A stretch of DNA of 64,000 nt from Chloroflexi bacterium TSY (GCA_019217005.1 JAHBNG010000025.1:83395-147394); one strand, 5' to 3'; positions 1 to 8,922 are shown, counted from the first letter of the stretch. A program made the numbers and translations. Notes: generated by a model not told the origin, from the sequence alone.

Positions 1-119
1 TTGAAGATGCCGGAGGACAAATAACCCTGCCCAAAACCGATTTGGGTGAACAGAGAGGATACTGTGCCTGGATCCTCGACACGGAAGGAAACAAGGTCGG
101 TTTGTATTCTGCAAAATAA
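1..119 (+). CDS. VOC-family (glyoxalase/PhnB-like) protein, C-terminal end only
   Basis: The first 38 readable codons (frame starting at base 3) end in TAA at 117-119 and give the typical tail of a vicinal-oxygen-chelate protein: a GGQITLPKTDLGE stretch followed by W-x-L-D-TEGNKVGLYS. In the family this is the last beta-alpha-beta module, with the acidic metal ligand usually just before the EGN turn. The rest of the gene lies to the left of the window, so substrate and start cannot be judged. Glyoxalase, PhnB-like and bleomycin-resistance-type proteins share this tail. Confidence 0.75.
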   Translation, partial: EDAGGQITLPKTDLGEQRGYCAWILDTEGNKVGLYSAK

Positions 120-144
120 GTTCGTCAATTGAAGCCTGCGGCTT

Positions 145-187
145 CGACCAATTGTAGAACAAACAGCTTGTTTGTTCACCGTCACAA
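145..187. repeat. Short palindromic spacer repeat, family R2 (copy a)
   Basis: A CCAATTGTAGAACAAACAGC stretch leads into a near-perfect AACAAACAGCTTGTTTGTT palindrome. The same sequence recurs at 14861-14906 upstream of the first ABC operon. Function unknown; both copies are intergenic. Confidence 0.6.
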
Positions 188-239
188 ACGAAAAAACCTT
201 TGCCATCTGGCCGATACGACGACTGACACCTCCCCCCTG

Positions 240-316
240 AGTGTGTACCACAAAGTGCGTAAATAGAGTAGGCTCCCTGACTGAGCGGTCTCCATTTACA
301 CACTTTGGGACACACT
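240..316. repeat. Palindromic repeat family R1 (copy a, 77 bp)
   Basis: Outer arms AGTGTGT and ACACACT, inner arms around CAAAGTG / CACTTTGGG, and a centre reading CCCTGACTGAGCGG. Homologous copies occur at 38361-38436, 42739-42801, 52365-52437 and 59546-59619. The copies share both the arms and a central CTCAGTCAGAGAACC-like loop (or its complement). No ORF. The rest of the 120-448 spacer holds repeat R2 and no gene I can support. Confidence 0.75.
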
Positions 317-448
317 GTCTATACTCCTCAGCAGCACATTATAACATTCTTTCTCGACTAAAAAGTGTTATTTTATGGCACTGCTCAGCATATGTCTGAC
401 AAACGAAGCAGAGTAAAGGCCTGTTCGTTTGTCCAAGCGGTGAACGAC

Positions 449-2062
449 TTACCGCTCATAAACCGTCTTCCCTCCCACAATTGTCCGCAAAACTTGAATA
501 TCCTTCATTGTCATGGGGTTCACACCTAAGATATCATCCGATAAAATTGTCATATCTGCCAGCTTCCCAACCTCTAGTGAACCCTTGACATCCTCTTCAA
601 AGCTACAGATCGCGGCGTGTGTTGTAAAGGTCTTTAACGCTTCCAAAGGAGAGATGCGTTCCTCTGGGCCCAATACTTCACCAGAACGGGTCTGCCGATT
701 GACTGCTGTATGCATCGAAAAGATCGGGTCAACCGGCGTCACTGGATAGTCTGAGTGGACGCTAAAGAGCATCCCTTTCTGTAGCGATGACCCAAGCGGA
801 TTCATGCGCGCGGCCCGTTCAGGCCCCACGAACAGCTTTTTGTGACGGTCCCCCCAATAGTAGATGTGATTAATAAAGTAAGAGGGAATCACGCCCAACG
901 CAACGATACGCTCAATATGGTGGCGATCCGGATTCGCCATCTGGCAATGAATCAACATATGACGTGTATCTTCCCGTGGATACTTTTTCTGAGCCAACTC
1001 AAAAGCCTGTAAGATGGATTCGATTGCCGCATCGCCGTTACCATGGACGACAATCTGATGACCATTCTTCTGATGATGACAGAACATCTCGTTCAACTGC
1101 TCTTGCGGATAGATCAATTCGCTACGCCAGCCTGGCTTATTGTGATAGTCGTCCAGTAGCGCGCCCGTTAGCCCTTGGATTGACCCATCCTGGAAAAACT
1201 TCACACCGCCAATTTTGAAGTAACGTGAACCAAAGCCTCTACCAACTCCCAGACCAGCATATTTTGGATACGCTTCTGCAACCACATTCCCATAAACACG
1301 AATGTTGAGTTTTCCTGCCTGCTCTAGTTCGTTGCATAGACCAATAAACTTTGCCCCGCTTTCCGAGCGCCCAAGGGCGCCATCATGGGTACTTGTTAAG
1401 CCGAAAGAGTTATAATCCGCTATCTTTTTCACAAACTGCTCTTTCATTTGTTCACGTGAAGGAATCGGCAAGTGTTGACGAGCGTTTACATCTGCATTCT
1501 CCAAAAGTAGACCGGTCGGTTCTCCTCTTTCATCCTTGTCAATATGTCCACCATCGGGATCCGGTGTCATGTTTGTAATTCCGCACAATTCTAGAGCACG
1601 ACTATTCAAATAAGAGAGATGCCAACTGATGTGCGAAATAAAGATCGGATGCTCAGTTGATACGGCGTCCAAATCGTCGCGGGTCAAATGGTGCATCTCT
1701 TCAATCCCCGTATCATCAAACCCGAACCCTTGGACCCACTGACCCGGTTCGGTCTTTCTGGCAAGCTCTTCGATCCGACCCTGGACATCCTCCAAATTGC
1801 GACAGACAACCGAGCCACAATCAGCTTGAGCAGCTAAGAGTGAACCAGATGTAATATGACTATGTGAGTCGATCAGACCAGGCACCATCGTTTTGCCATC
1901 CAAATCGATCACTTCTGCCTCGCCGTTCGCCCAGTTTGCGACTTTAGCGTTGCTCCCCATAACACAAATGGTATCTCCCGCAACTCCAATCGCTTCTGCT
2001 CTTGGGGCATCTGGATTCATGGTAATGATATTGACATTGGTGTAGATTTGCTTTGTGGGCAT
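449..2062 (-). CDS. YtcJ-type metal-dependent amidohydrolase
   Basis: About 537 aa, the usual length of the YtcJ/exoenzyme-regulatory branch of the amidohydrolase superfamily (urease-like TIM barrel). The N-terminal small domain (about residues 1-60) leads into VPGLIDSHSHI, whose H-x-H binds the metal. Further family motifs follow: KFFQDGSIQG mid-protein, HGNGDAAI (His), IHCQ (His) and a late HSDYPV with the catalytic Asp. The family hydrolyses cyclic amides, N-acyl or similar bonds; the substrate is not readable from sequence. I chose the ATG at 2062; a GTG three codons upstream (2071) is also possible. It stands alone on the minus strand, with a 155-bp MITE just upstream at 2144. Confidence 0.85.
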   Translation of the reverse strand: MPTKQIYTNVNIITMNPDAPRAEAIGVAGDTICVMGSNAKVANWANGEAEVIDLDGKTMVPGLIDSHSHITSGSLLAAQADCGSVVCRNLEDVQGRIEELARKTEPGQWVQGFGFDDTGIEEMHHLTRDDLDAVSTEHPIFISHISWHLSYLNSRALELCGITNMTPDPDGGHIDKDERGEPTGLLLENADVNARQHLPIPSREQMKEQFVKKIADYNSFGLTSTHDGALGRSESGAKFIGLCNELEQAGKLNIRVYGNVVAEAYPKYAGLGVGRGFGSRYFKIGGVKFFQDGSIQGLTGALLDDYHNKPGWRSELIYPQEQLNEMFCHHQKNGHQIVVHGNGDAAIESILQAFELAQKKYPREDTRHMLIHCQMANPDRHHIERIVALGVIPSYFINHIYYWGDRHKKLFVGPERAARMNPLGSSLQKGMLFSVHSDYPVTPVDPIFSMHTAVNRQTRSGEVLGPEERISPLEALKTFTTHAAICSFEEDVKGSLEVGKLADMTILSDDILGVNPMTMKDIQVLRTIVGGKTVYER

Positions 2063-2143
2063 CGTCCTCACTCTGCTCTCATGTTATTTCATACCTGACT
2101 AGCTAGTGTTGAAAAGGTTTCGTTTGTTGTCTATGCTCGTGAA

Positions 2144-2298
2144 GGGGTGGTTCAGAATTAGGTTTACACTTTTGATACATAGACAAAAATCTATATGAGG
2201 TCATTTTCTGCCTGAGCATGGCTCAAATTAGAAAATATAAACATCTTTTCTCTTTGCAAAAATGTAAACCTAATTGTCCGCCTAAAATGAACCACCCC
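2144..2298. mobile_element. 155-bp MITE (family M155, copy 1)
   Basis: Non-coding element with terminal inverted repeats GGGGTGGTTCA / TGAACCACCCC and an inner inverted pair around AATTAGGTTTACA / TGTAAACCTAATT. It is flanked by a perfect 8-bp target duplication CTCGTGAA (2136-2143 and 2299-2306). Near-identical copies of exactly 155 bp lie at 5271 and 7259, and a diverged one at 35798. The short ORFs inside it are not conserved as genes. Confidence 0.93.
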
Positions 2299-2354
2299 CT
2301 CGTGAATGTTCGAAATATCAGGACAATCGGATCTCATGCCGTTGAAGAAGAATC

Positions 2355-2432
2355 ATTTTACCATGAAGAGACAGAAGAGATTGAAAGATTGTTTGAATCT
2401 TCTTCAATTCCTTCAATCTTTTCATGGTAAAT
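2355..2432. repeat. Long hairpin between amidohydrolase and desulfhydrase genes
   Basis: Arms ATTTTACCATGAA and TTCATGGTAAAT enclose a second imperfect pair around GATTGAAAGATTG / CAATTCCTTCAATC. This 78-bp cruciform-type sequence lies just downstream of the desulfhydrase gene. It could act as a transcript end or be a decayed element; there is no clear U-run. Confidence 0.55.
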
Positions 2433-2471
2433 CTCTTTGAGCAACTTCTCAAGAGCCTGTTGAACTGACAA

Positions 2472-3512
2472 TCAGCGCAACAGGTTCTGCTTTCGCATGT
2501 GCGCTTCTATCTCTTGTTGATAGGCAAAGAGCGCAGGCACGCCACCCGAATGAACCAGCAAGATCGATTGTCCCGCAGACCACCGCCCTGCTTCGCAATG
2601 AGCCAGAAAGCCCGAAAACATCTTTCCCGAGTAGACCGGATCCAGCAAGATCCCCTCGGCCTGCGCCATACGCACAATCGCATCGAGGCAAGCCTCTGTT
2701 GGATCACCATACTCTTTGCCGATAAATTCGTCGTAAATTTCGATGTTGCCATACTCGTTTTGTACATTGCGCGCATCCGTCTTGACGTCTAGCAAGTCAG
2801 CGAGTGCGGACCACCATTGATTCAGATTCTCTGTACAAAACGCCAGCTTGCGATTAACGCTAATGCCAACAAAAGGACACTGAATTCCATTCTGTCGGAA
2901 AGCCATCAGCATCGACGTAAAGATGCCACCCGTACCAAATGGTGTATAGACAGCGTCGAGCTTCACATCTAACCTCTGAAGTTGCTCCAGCACTTCCAGT
3001 CCACAACGAACATAGCCCAGACAACTCGTCGGCGTGGTGCCGCTTACCGGAATGTAATAGGGATTGCGTCCCTCTGCTTTGAGCCGTTCGCAAAGGGACA
3101 GAGCATGTTCTTCAAGCGCCCAATGATCATCAACCTCAACCAGCTTGACCCGTGCACCCATCAAATAAACGGTCAACAAGTTGCCCTGCAGCGACTGCCG
3201 TTCGTCGTGACTCAGAACGACAGCGCAGTCCATCCCTACTTTGCGCGCCGCCGCTGTCGTTAGCCGAGCATGATTGCTCTGCGAACTCCCACAGGTAATG
3301 ATTGTATCAGCGCCCTGTGCACGAGCATGCGCAAGTTCATACTCAAGCTTGCGCGGTTTGTCCCCGCCTAACGCCAGATCGGTCAAATCGTCGCGTTTAA
3401 TATAAAGATTCACACCGAGTTGGCGGCTCAAATGCGGCAAATAATCCAGCGGCGTTGGTGTCCGCGTGAGCGTTTCTCTTGGATATCGTGCCAATGCTTT
3501 TTCAAGTATCAT
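2472..3512 (-). CDS. dcyD: PLP-dependent D-cysteine desulfhydrase / ACC deaminase family
   Basis: 346 aa, tryptophan-synthase-beta fold type II PLP enzyme. The PLP-lysine context LALGGDKPRKLEYEL (about residues 46-60), the substrate loop CGSSQSNHAR (about 74-83) and the C-terminal VHSGGVPALFAY phosphate-binding loop are those of D-cysteine desulfhydrase and 1-aminocyclopropane-1-carboxylate deaminase. Members convert D-cysteine to pyruvate, sulfide and ammonia, or ACC to 2-oxobutyrate and ammonia. The two activities cannot be separated here without structural comparison, so the symbol is tentative. It starts at ATG 3512 and is followed in the same direction by the amidohydrolase after a repeat-filled gap. 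Confidence 0.85.
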   Translation of the reverse strand: MILEKALARYPRETLTRTPTPLDYLPHLSRQLGVNLYIKRDDLTDLALGGDKPRKLEYELAHARAQGADTIITCGSSQSNHARLTTAAARKVGMDCAVVLSHDERQSLQGNLLTVYLMGARVKLVEVDDHWALEEHALSLCERLKAEGRNPYYIPVSGTTPTSCLGYVRCGLEVLEQLQRLDVKLDAVYTPFGTGGIFTSMLMAFRQNGIQCPFVGISVNRKLAFCTENLNQWWSALADLLDVKTDARNVQNEYGNIEIYDEFIGKEYGDPTEACLDAIVRMAQAEGILLDPVYSGKMFSGFLAHCEAGRWSAGQSILLVHSGGVPALFAYQQEIEAHMRKQNLLR

Positions 3513-3580
3513 TCGTCAATCATCAATCTGGTTCAATGGAAATATATGGAGTTGACAGTGCCCTGTCTTCGTTGAAGTAG

Positions 3581-3669
3581 CTAAGAACCCATCCGAAAAG
3601 TGGTTGTGGGTCCAACCAGCTTCTCGAGTGAGAATGCATGGTCACAGAACTTTTCGGATAAGCACTAAG
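3581..3669. repeat. Hairpin repeat family R3 (copy a)
   Basis: Arms ATCCGAAAAG and CTTTTCGGAT with a conserved inside (GGTCCAACCAGCTTCTCGAG). Copy b at 14752-14840 shares arms and interior; copy c at 42803-42887 shares arms only. It lies between the desulfhydrase start and the TauE gene end. No ORF. Confidence 0.65.
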
Positions 3670-3755
3670 TCACTCCGGAGAAGTGACCTACGACCTGCCG
3701 TTCTCATTTGTCAATCACGGGAGATCCCATTGAGCCATCAATCTAAAATCGTCAA

Positions 3756-4484
3756 TTATAACGCGCGACCAAACATCAATATTGCCACACAAATCAGTGC
3801 AACCGCAGCAACTTGACGCAGCCGATCGGTTGGGAGATGATGGGCAATCCGTGCACCGATGACCACACCGAGGGCCTGCAGGATGCCCAATCCAGTTCCC
3901 ATCACAAAGTTTACTTCGCCATACAGCACAAACCCGAGCGATGAAAAGAGCGCCACTGGCAGTTGAACGACCTGACAGATTCCAATGGCAATCAATGCTG
4001 GGACGTTTAGAAACAAGAGGATGGGCAAGAGAAAAACCGCTCCGCCAGCGCCAATCAATGCTGACCCAAAACCAACAACAGCACCGACAGCGATTAAAAC
4101 CGGCGGATGGAGTGTGCGCATCACGTCGCTCGTCGTCGATCTTCGGCGCAGCGTATTGACAGCCGACACGATAATTAGCAGAGAGAGCAAAATTGTCAGC
4201 GTCTGCGTCGACAAAGCAATATTGGTTCGAGCACCTAAAATCGTGGCCGGAATGATGCCGAGACTGAGCCAACCGGCAATCGACCACGAAATTGCTCCTC
4301 GTCTCGCATACGCAATCGTCCCCGCTGCACCAGTAAACAAAAAGCTCCAGAGACTTGTCGCCATTGCATAATGCAGATCGATCTCCAGAAAATAGCTCAA
4401 GATAGGCGCCAGGAGAAGGCCACCGATACTAACGAGGCCAAGCACAATGCCAATGGTTAGCCCAATAAACAGTACTTGTATCAC
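3756..4484 (-). CDS. TauE/SafE-family (COG0730) membrane permease
   Basis: 242 aa, almost entirely hydrophobic, with seven to eight predicted membrane segments arranged as two repeats. The glycine-rich GLVSIGGLLLAPIL and GSALIGAGGAVFLLPIL motifs are typical of TauE/SafE. The family exports sulfite, sulfoacetate and other small anions, or is of unknown substrate. It starts at GTG 4484, which overlaps the stop of the GNAT gene by four bases (GTGA), so the two are probably translationally coupled. No substrate can be assigned; the nearby desulfhydrase and aminotransferase make a sulfur anion conceivable but unproven. Confidence 0.85.
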   Translation of the reverse strand: MIQVLFIGLTIGIVLGLVSIGGLLLAPILSYFLEIDLHYAMATSLWSFLFTGAAGTIAYARRGAISWSIAGWLSLGIIPATILGARTNIALSTQTLTILLSLLIIVSAVNTLRRRSTTSDVMRTLHPPVLIAVGAVVGFGSALIGAGGAVFLLPILLFLNVPALIAIGICQVVQLPVALFSSLGFVLYGEVNFVMGTGLGILQALGVVIGARIAHHLPTDRLRQVAAVALICVAILMFGRAL

Positions 4485-4954
4485 GGATTGTCTATCAAGC
4501 GCTTCTGCATGTAAACCCGATCATAACCACGCTCACGACGCCGTGCGAGCTCCACATAGCCCAGGTTTTGATAGAGCCGGATGTTCTCCGTCATCAAGAT
4601 GTTCGTATAGAGTTGAATGTCTGCATAGCCGCGTCGTTTTGCCTCAATTTCGGCAAACGCGATCAACCGTCGCCCCAGCCCTTGACCTTGGCGTGCCGGA
4701 TGGACAGCAACATTATCCAACAGAATGCCGCCCGCCTTCTCTATGAGAACCAAGACGCCGACTATCTGGCCAGCAGTCGAAGAATCATCTTCGATCACCC
4801 AAACCAAGTGCTCTGCAACAACTTCAGCATAATTATTCAGCATCGGTCCCGGAGGCTTGCCGATGCGGGCTATGTATTGTTCATAGGCCACCATTACGCA
4901 AGTTTGAATCGCTATAGCATCAGATACCTGTGCTGAACGAATCAAACCTAACAT
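4481..4954 (-). CDS. GNAT-family N-acetyltransferase
   Basis: About 157 aa from the ATG at 4954 (MLGLIRSAQVSD...). The acetyl-CoA binding signature VAVHPARQGQGLGRRLI (motif A, Q/RxxGxG/A) is clear, followed by the motif-B NIRLYQNLGYVE. An upstream in-frame start at 5017 would overlap the HNH gene end by 32 bp and adds residues unlike the family, so 4954 is preferred. The acceptor substrate is unknown. It overlaps the TauE-like gene downstream, suggesting a two-gene unit. Confidence 0.85.
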   Translation of the reverse strand: MLGLIRSAQVSDAIAIQTCVMVAYEQYIARIGKPPGPMLNNYAEVVAEHLVWVIEDDSSTAGQIVGVLVLIEKAGGILLDNVAVHPARQGQGLGRRLIAFAEIEAKRRGYADIQLYTNILMTENIRLYQNLGYVELARRRERGYDRVYMQKRLIDNP

Positions 4955-4985
4955 GGCATCCTTCGGATTTTTTTCACATAACTTT

Positions 4986-5577
4986 TCATATATCAAGTGG
5001 ATGTAAGCCTCGTTCACACAGCAATTTTCGGAGATTTACCACACCCCTGCGATTTAGTTTCAACTTTTCAATAGTTGCTCGCCCTGTTGGGGTTAGCCCA
5101 ACTACAATCGTATATTCCTCCGTCCACCCAAAATGCTTAAGCCAATCATCCTGACGTGGGTTGAATAGAGGTGCTATTTCACCCGTTGAGGGATCAATCG
5201 CTTCAGTACTTATAAATTTATGATTGTTACATCCTTGACAAGCATTTGCCAAGTTATTTAGGGTATTTGGGGGGTGGTTCAGAATTAGGTTTACACTTTT
5301 GATACATAGATAAAAATCTATATGAGGTCATTTTCTGCCTGAGCATGGCTCAAAGTAGAAAATATAAACATCTTTTCTCTTTGCAAAAATGTAAACCTAA
5401 TTGTCCGCCTAAAATGAACCACCCCGTATTTGGACCCCCTTTTGACAGTGGCGTAATGTGCTCTATGGAAAAGCTATCTGGTGAATATTCTTCTTGTGAC
5501 CAACAATATTCACAGCAGTTTTTTGCTCGCTTCTTAACCACTTTCTTCATGTGTGGACTGACGCGCGATTCAAGCAT
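4986..5577 (-). pseudogene. HNH endonuclease gene split by a 155-bp MITE
   Basis: The N-terminal part (MLESRVSPHMKKVV...) carries CCEYC, then SIEHITPLSKGG, the first His region of an HNH nuclease. The C-terminal part beyond the element carries ANACQGCNNHK, which supplies the second Cys pair and final His. Removing the 155-bp element plus one copy of its GTATTTGG duplication joins the two in frame as GGPNT-LNNLANACQGC, a 142-aa protein of normal length. The insertion is therefore recent and inactivating. Its start overlaps the end of the upstream small gene (5570-5986) by 8 bp, so the pair was one operon. The family nicks or cuts DNA, often as part of defence or mobile modules. Confidence 0.9.
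5271..5425. mobile_element. 155-bp MITE (family M155, copy 2) inside HNH gene
   Basis: Same termini GGGGTGGTTCA / TGAACCACCCC and length as copy 1, with only a few base differences. It is flanked by a perfect 8-bp duplication GTATTTGG (5263-5270, 5426-5433). Excision on paper restores the HNH reading frame. Confidence 0.95.
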
Positions 5578-5986
5578 AGGTAAATGGTTTCAGTCCAAGT
5601 TCTTGCACTAATTCGGGGAGAGTCATATTACGAATATCAGCCAGCTCTGCCACGTACTCAATTCGTTTGGCATTTGCCTCCTCAATCTGGTCGGATAATG
5701 CGATCAATTCTACCTGTTCATCTTCAGTCAATGTCTCCGCTTGACGTTTGGCTACTAGCTCTCGATAATGCATCCATTCAATCTGTGAGAAACTTTGATT
5801 AATCTTCTGTAGGAGATTGGCCTCTATCTGGGGTAGCTGTTTGACATTACTCTGCTTTCGATTCCCCCCTTGGAGAAGCCTTTCGATTTCTCCAATAAGA
5901 TAGACATCCGGTGCGAGTCCAGCCTTCGCGGCAGCTTGTCTGATCTGAGATTCTAGTTCAGGTGCTATATCAAGCGTGATTGTCAT
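5570..5986 (-). CDS. Small coiled-coil protein upstream of HNH endonuclease
   Basis: 138 aa from ATG 5986, which has AAAGGA eight bases upstream; an earlier in-frame start at 6010 lacks this. The first 50 residues (MTITLDIAPELESQIRQAAAK, then AGLAPDVYLIGEIERLL) resemble a ribbon-helix-helix/CopG-like or antitoxin N-terminus. The middle is a charged helix (ELVAKRQAETLTEDEQVELI) and the end reads MTLPELVQELGL. It overlaps the HNH gene by 8 bp. Such small proteins preceding a stand-alone HNH nuclease recur in cyanobacteria and Chloroflexota. A regulatory or partner role is inferred only. Confidence 0.75.
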   Translation of the reverse strand: MTITLDIAPELESQIRQAAAKAGLAPDVYLIGEIERLLQGGNRKQSNVKQLPQIEANLLQKINQSFSQIEWMHYRELVAKRQAETLTEDEQVELIALSDQIEEANAKRIEYVAELADIRNMTLPELVQELGLKPFTYA

Positions 5987-6087
5987 TTTAAATGTCCTTT
6001 CACGATACACAACTAAGGCTTTTCCAACAATTAGAATCCCTAATTTGATCTGGAAAAGCTCAACATCGAAATGATATCACATTTGCT

Positions 6088-6744
6088 TCACGCGGGGCTT
6101 TGTAATGGCACCCGCAAAAACACGCCGAACTCTTGGGCAATGTTGCAACTGATTCGGGCATGGACTTTGCCCTGTTCATCGTAAAAGCTTGTCCGTTCTG
6201 CCAATGAAAAGACCCCTTCATGCCAAATATTGGGGTGAATGTACAGCCCCTTTCCACCATCAACATAAAAGGCAACAAAATCATCCAGTTTTAGATCATC
6301 ACCCGGTAACGCCAATGGCACAACAAAGGGCTTCTTCTCTAATGGAAAAAAGAGTTGTCCTCCATCAGGATGGTAATTGGCATGCCACAACAAAACCTGT
6401 GAGCGATCTGTCCCTTCCTCTGTCTGACGTTTCGCCTGAGCAGGATTCTTTGACCAGCCAAGCAAATATTGATCATCGACCGCTTGATTCCGGCCAAACA
6501 AAACATCACCTTCCCACCAAAAATCAAAGCGACCAGAGGTCGTCCCTGCCTCGTTTCCGGTCCCCGGATCAACAACACGCCATCCCTGCGCGGGCCACGT
6601 CACGATCTCCAACGGGAACCCCCGATAATCATCCACCAACTGGCCATATCCCTCCAATGAATCCGCCGTGGCCCTCACCAACGGTACATCGTGCCAGGGC
6701 AATTCCCCCGGAACGTCTGGCGACAAATAATCAATCTTTTCCAT
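6088..6744 (-). CDS. Ureidoglycolate lyase (AllA)-like cupin protein
   Basis: About 218 aa. The C-terminal half has a cupin-like pattern (DDFVAFYVDGGKGLYIHPNIWHEGVF), resembling AllA, where a conserved His in a trapped jelly-roll acts on ureidoglycolate to give glyoxylate and urea. The central segment (LLWHANYHPDGGQLFFPLE, then KKPFVVPLALPGDD) also matches that fold. ATG 6744 was chosen; a GTG at 6756 with GAGGAG close by is an alternative start. No other purine-catabolism gene is visible, so the true substrate may differ. It stands alone. Confidence 0.65.
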   Translation of the reverse strand: MEKIDYLSPDVPGELPWHDVPLVRATADSLEGYGQLVDDYRGFPLEIVTWPAQGWRVVDPGTGNEAGTTSGRFDFWWEGDVLFGRNQAVDDQYLLGWSKNPAQAKRQTEEGTDRSQVLLWHANYHPDGGQLFFPLEKKPFVVPLALPGDDLKLDDFVAFYVDGGKGLYIHPNIWHEGVFSLAERTSFYDEQGKVHARISCNIAQEFGVFLRVPLQSPA

Positions 6745-6811
6745 ACCCTTATCCACTCTCCTCGCAATCCATACTTGATAGCGACAAACAATCAGCCTTT
6801 TCTACACATTA

Positions 6812-6850
6812 CAACTCGCATTGCGTGTTGCGTCTTGCGTGTACCAGTAG
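6812..6850. repeat. GTTGCGT-type repeat arm
   Basis: The sequence CATTGCGTGTTGCGTCTTGC runs into GTGTACCAGT, a set of near-heptamer units also present as inverted pairs at 17045-17230 and 31499-31635. No gene. Confidence 0.5.
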
Positions 6851-6949
6851 GGATAGTTATTCTATAGATGAGCCTAAATCCGCTCCATTTCCTCCCCCTA
6901 CTCTGTAATCCACGGCCCAAATTCGCTCAATCCGTTCCAAGATCCTAGC

Positions 6950-8911
6950 TTACTCTTGCGCGACAAAATGTCCAGGTTCAACCTCATTTAACGTGACTAA
7001 CTCTGGCTCATCTCCCACACGACGAATCGGGCTCGGAATTTCACCCGTCAACAAAGGTCGTTCCTTACGTTGACTTGGATCGGCAATCGGGACAGCAGAG
7101 AGTAACTTCTGCGTATAAGAATGTTTTGGGTTATTGAATACTGCCTGCCGGGGTCCAATCTCAACAATCTGTCCCAAATACATAACTGCTACGCGGTGGC
7201 TCACTCGTTCGACCACAGCCATATCGTGTGAGATAAAGAGATAAGAGAGTCCCAATTCGGGGTGGTTCAGAATTAGGTTTACACTTTTGATACATAGACA
7301 AAAATCTATATGAGGTCATTTTCTGCCTGAGCATGGCTCAAATTAGAAAATATAAACATCTTTTCTCTTTGCAAAAATGTAAACCTAATTGTCCGCCTAA
7401 AATGAACCACCCCCCCCATATTCCTGCTGTAAATCCATCAGTAAATTGATCACTTGAGCCTGAATCGACACATCCAAAGCAGAAACAGCCTCGTCCGCAA
7501 CGATTAGCTTGGGATTGAGCGCCAGCGCCCGTGCGATACAGATACGTTGGCGCTGCCCTCCAGAAAACTGATGGGGATATTGATATTGTTGCTCTGGCGA
7601 CAGTCCCACCTGTTTAAAAAGCTGGGTGACCCGCGTCTCTAGCTCTTGCCCTTGGGCAACTTTATGCACGCGCAAGGGCAGCGCAACGGATTCACCAACA
7701 CGACGACGTGGATCCAGACTCGCAAAGGGATCTTGAAAGATCATCTGCATTTGACGGCGGTAGGGGCGCATCTGGCGAGACGAAAGCTTTGTAATATCAA
7801 CTCCGTCAAGCAAAATCGTGCCAGACGTTGGTTCATGCAACTTGAGAATGACGTTGGCCAGCGTCGATTTGCCACATCCGCTTTCGCCAACAACACCCAA
7901 GGTTTCGCCTGGTGCGATCGTAAGCGAAACACTTTCAACGGCGTGTACTCTGCGTCTACCTTTCAATGGAAACCGTTTTGTTAGCACTCGTACCTCCACC
8001 AGTGGTGCCGCTTCATAGTCAGGCTTGCGCTGCATCTCCACACGCATGGGAACCAGCGCATCTGTCACGAGTTGGAACTTTGCGGGGTACTCTTGATCCG
8101 TCATGCTGCCCAGCCGCGGCACAGCGTTCAATAAAGCTTTGGTATATTCTTTCTGGGGTGCCTCAAAAATATGGTTGACTTCCCCAACTTCCATTCGCTG
8201 CGCGTTGCGCATCACCAAAGCACGATCAGCAACCTCCGCCACAACACCCATGTCGTGCGTAATCAGGATGACGGCTGTATTTAACTCTTGCTGTAGCTCA
8301 TGGATCAAACTCAGGATTTGGGCTTGAATGGTCACATCTAGAGCCGTGGTTGGTTCATCTGCAATGAGAATTGCCGGATCGCACGAAAGCGCCATCGCGA
8401 TCATCATACGTTGGCGCATTCTGCCGGAAAGCTGATGGGGATATTCAGTCAAACGTTTTTGCGCGTTGGGAATCCGCACGAGGTCCAGCATCTCTTGTGC
8501 TCGTATCCGTGCCTGTTTACGAGTGACTTGTTGGTGCAAGATGATCGTTTCCATGATCTGATCACCAACTGTGTAGACAGGGTTTAGACTCGTCAATGGT
8601 TCTTGAAAGATCATGGAAATGTGGTTGCCGCGTATCTGACGCATCACCGATTCTGGCTGCTGAACGAGATCAACTGTCGTCCCATCCGCCTGTTGGAACC
8701 ATACTTGGCCATTTGTGATCCGCCCCCGCGATCCCAGTGCCACCAGACGCATAATCGAGAGGGCCGTCACCGACTTGCCCGAACCAGATTCACCCACAAT
8801 GGCCAGGGTTTCACCTTCATGCAGATCAAAAGAAAGCCCATCGACCGCTGTGAAGCTACCAAATTTAGCGGTGAGGTAATTGACTTGTAGAACCGGTCTC
8901 GAATTGCCCAT
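6950..8911 (-). pseudogene. Fused Opp/Dpp ABC ATPase (two NBDs), split by a MITE
   Basis: The intact protein would be about 598 aa with two nucleotide-binding domains. NBD1 (about 1-280) has Walker [10 protein letters not shown]-loop QEPLTSLNP and Walker [13 protein letters not shown], but its signature reads LSGRM instead of LSGGM/Q. NBD2 has GESGCGKST, signature FSGGQ and Walker [14 protein letters not shown] 155-bp element then cuts it just before the H-loop ISHDMAVVE, which resumes in frame at 7255. Deleting 165 bp restores [14 protein letters not shown]. The break removes the switch His and the substrate-specific C-terminus from NBD2, so the transporter is probably dead. It is the last gene of the operon after the two permeases. 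Confidence 0.92.
7259..7413. mobile_element. 155-bp MITE (family M155, copy 3) inside ABC ATPase gene
   Basis: Same termini and length as copies 1 and 2. The flanking duplication is imperfect: GAATTGGG on one side and GAATATGGGG on the other (gene strand), so one flank has gained two bases since insertion, or there is a sequence error. It disrupts the dipeptide ATPase gene. Confidence 0.93.
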
Positions 8912-8922
8912 TGGTTTGCTCT

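Noticed and set aside
2218..2430. Short open frame starting MAQIRKYKHLFSLQKC (also at 5345)
   Set aside because: It lies inside the 155-bp MITE copies, changes at its C-terminus with the insertion site, and is not preserved in the diverged copy at 35798.
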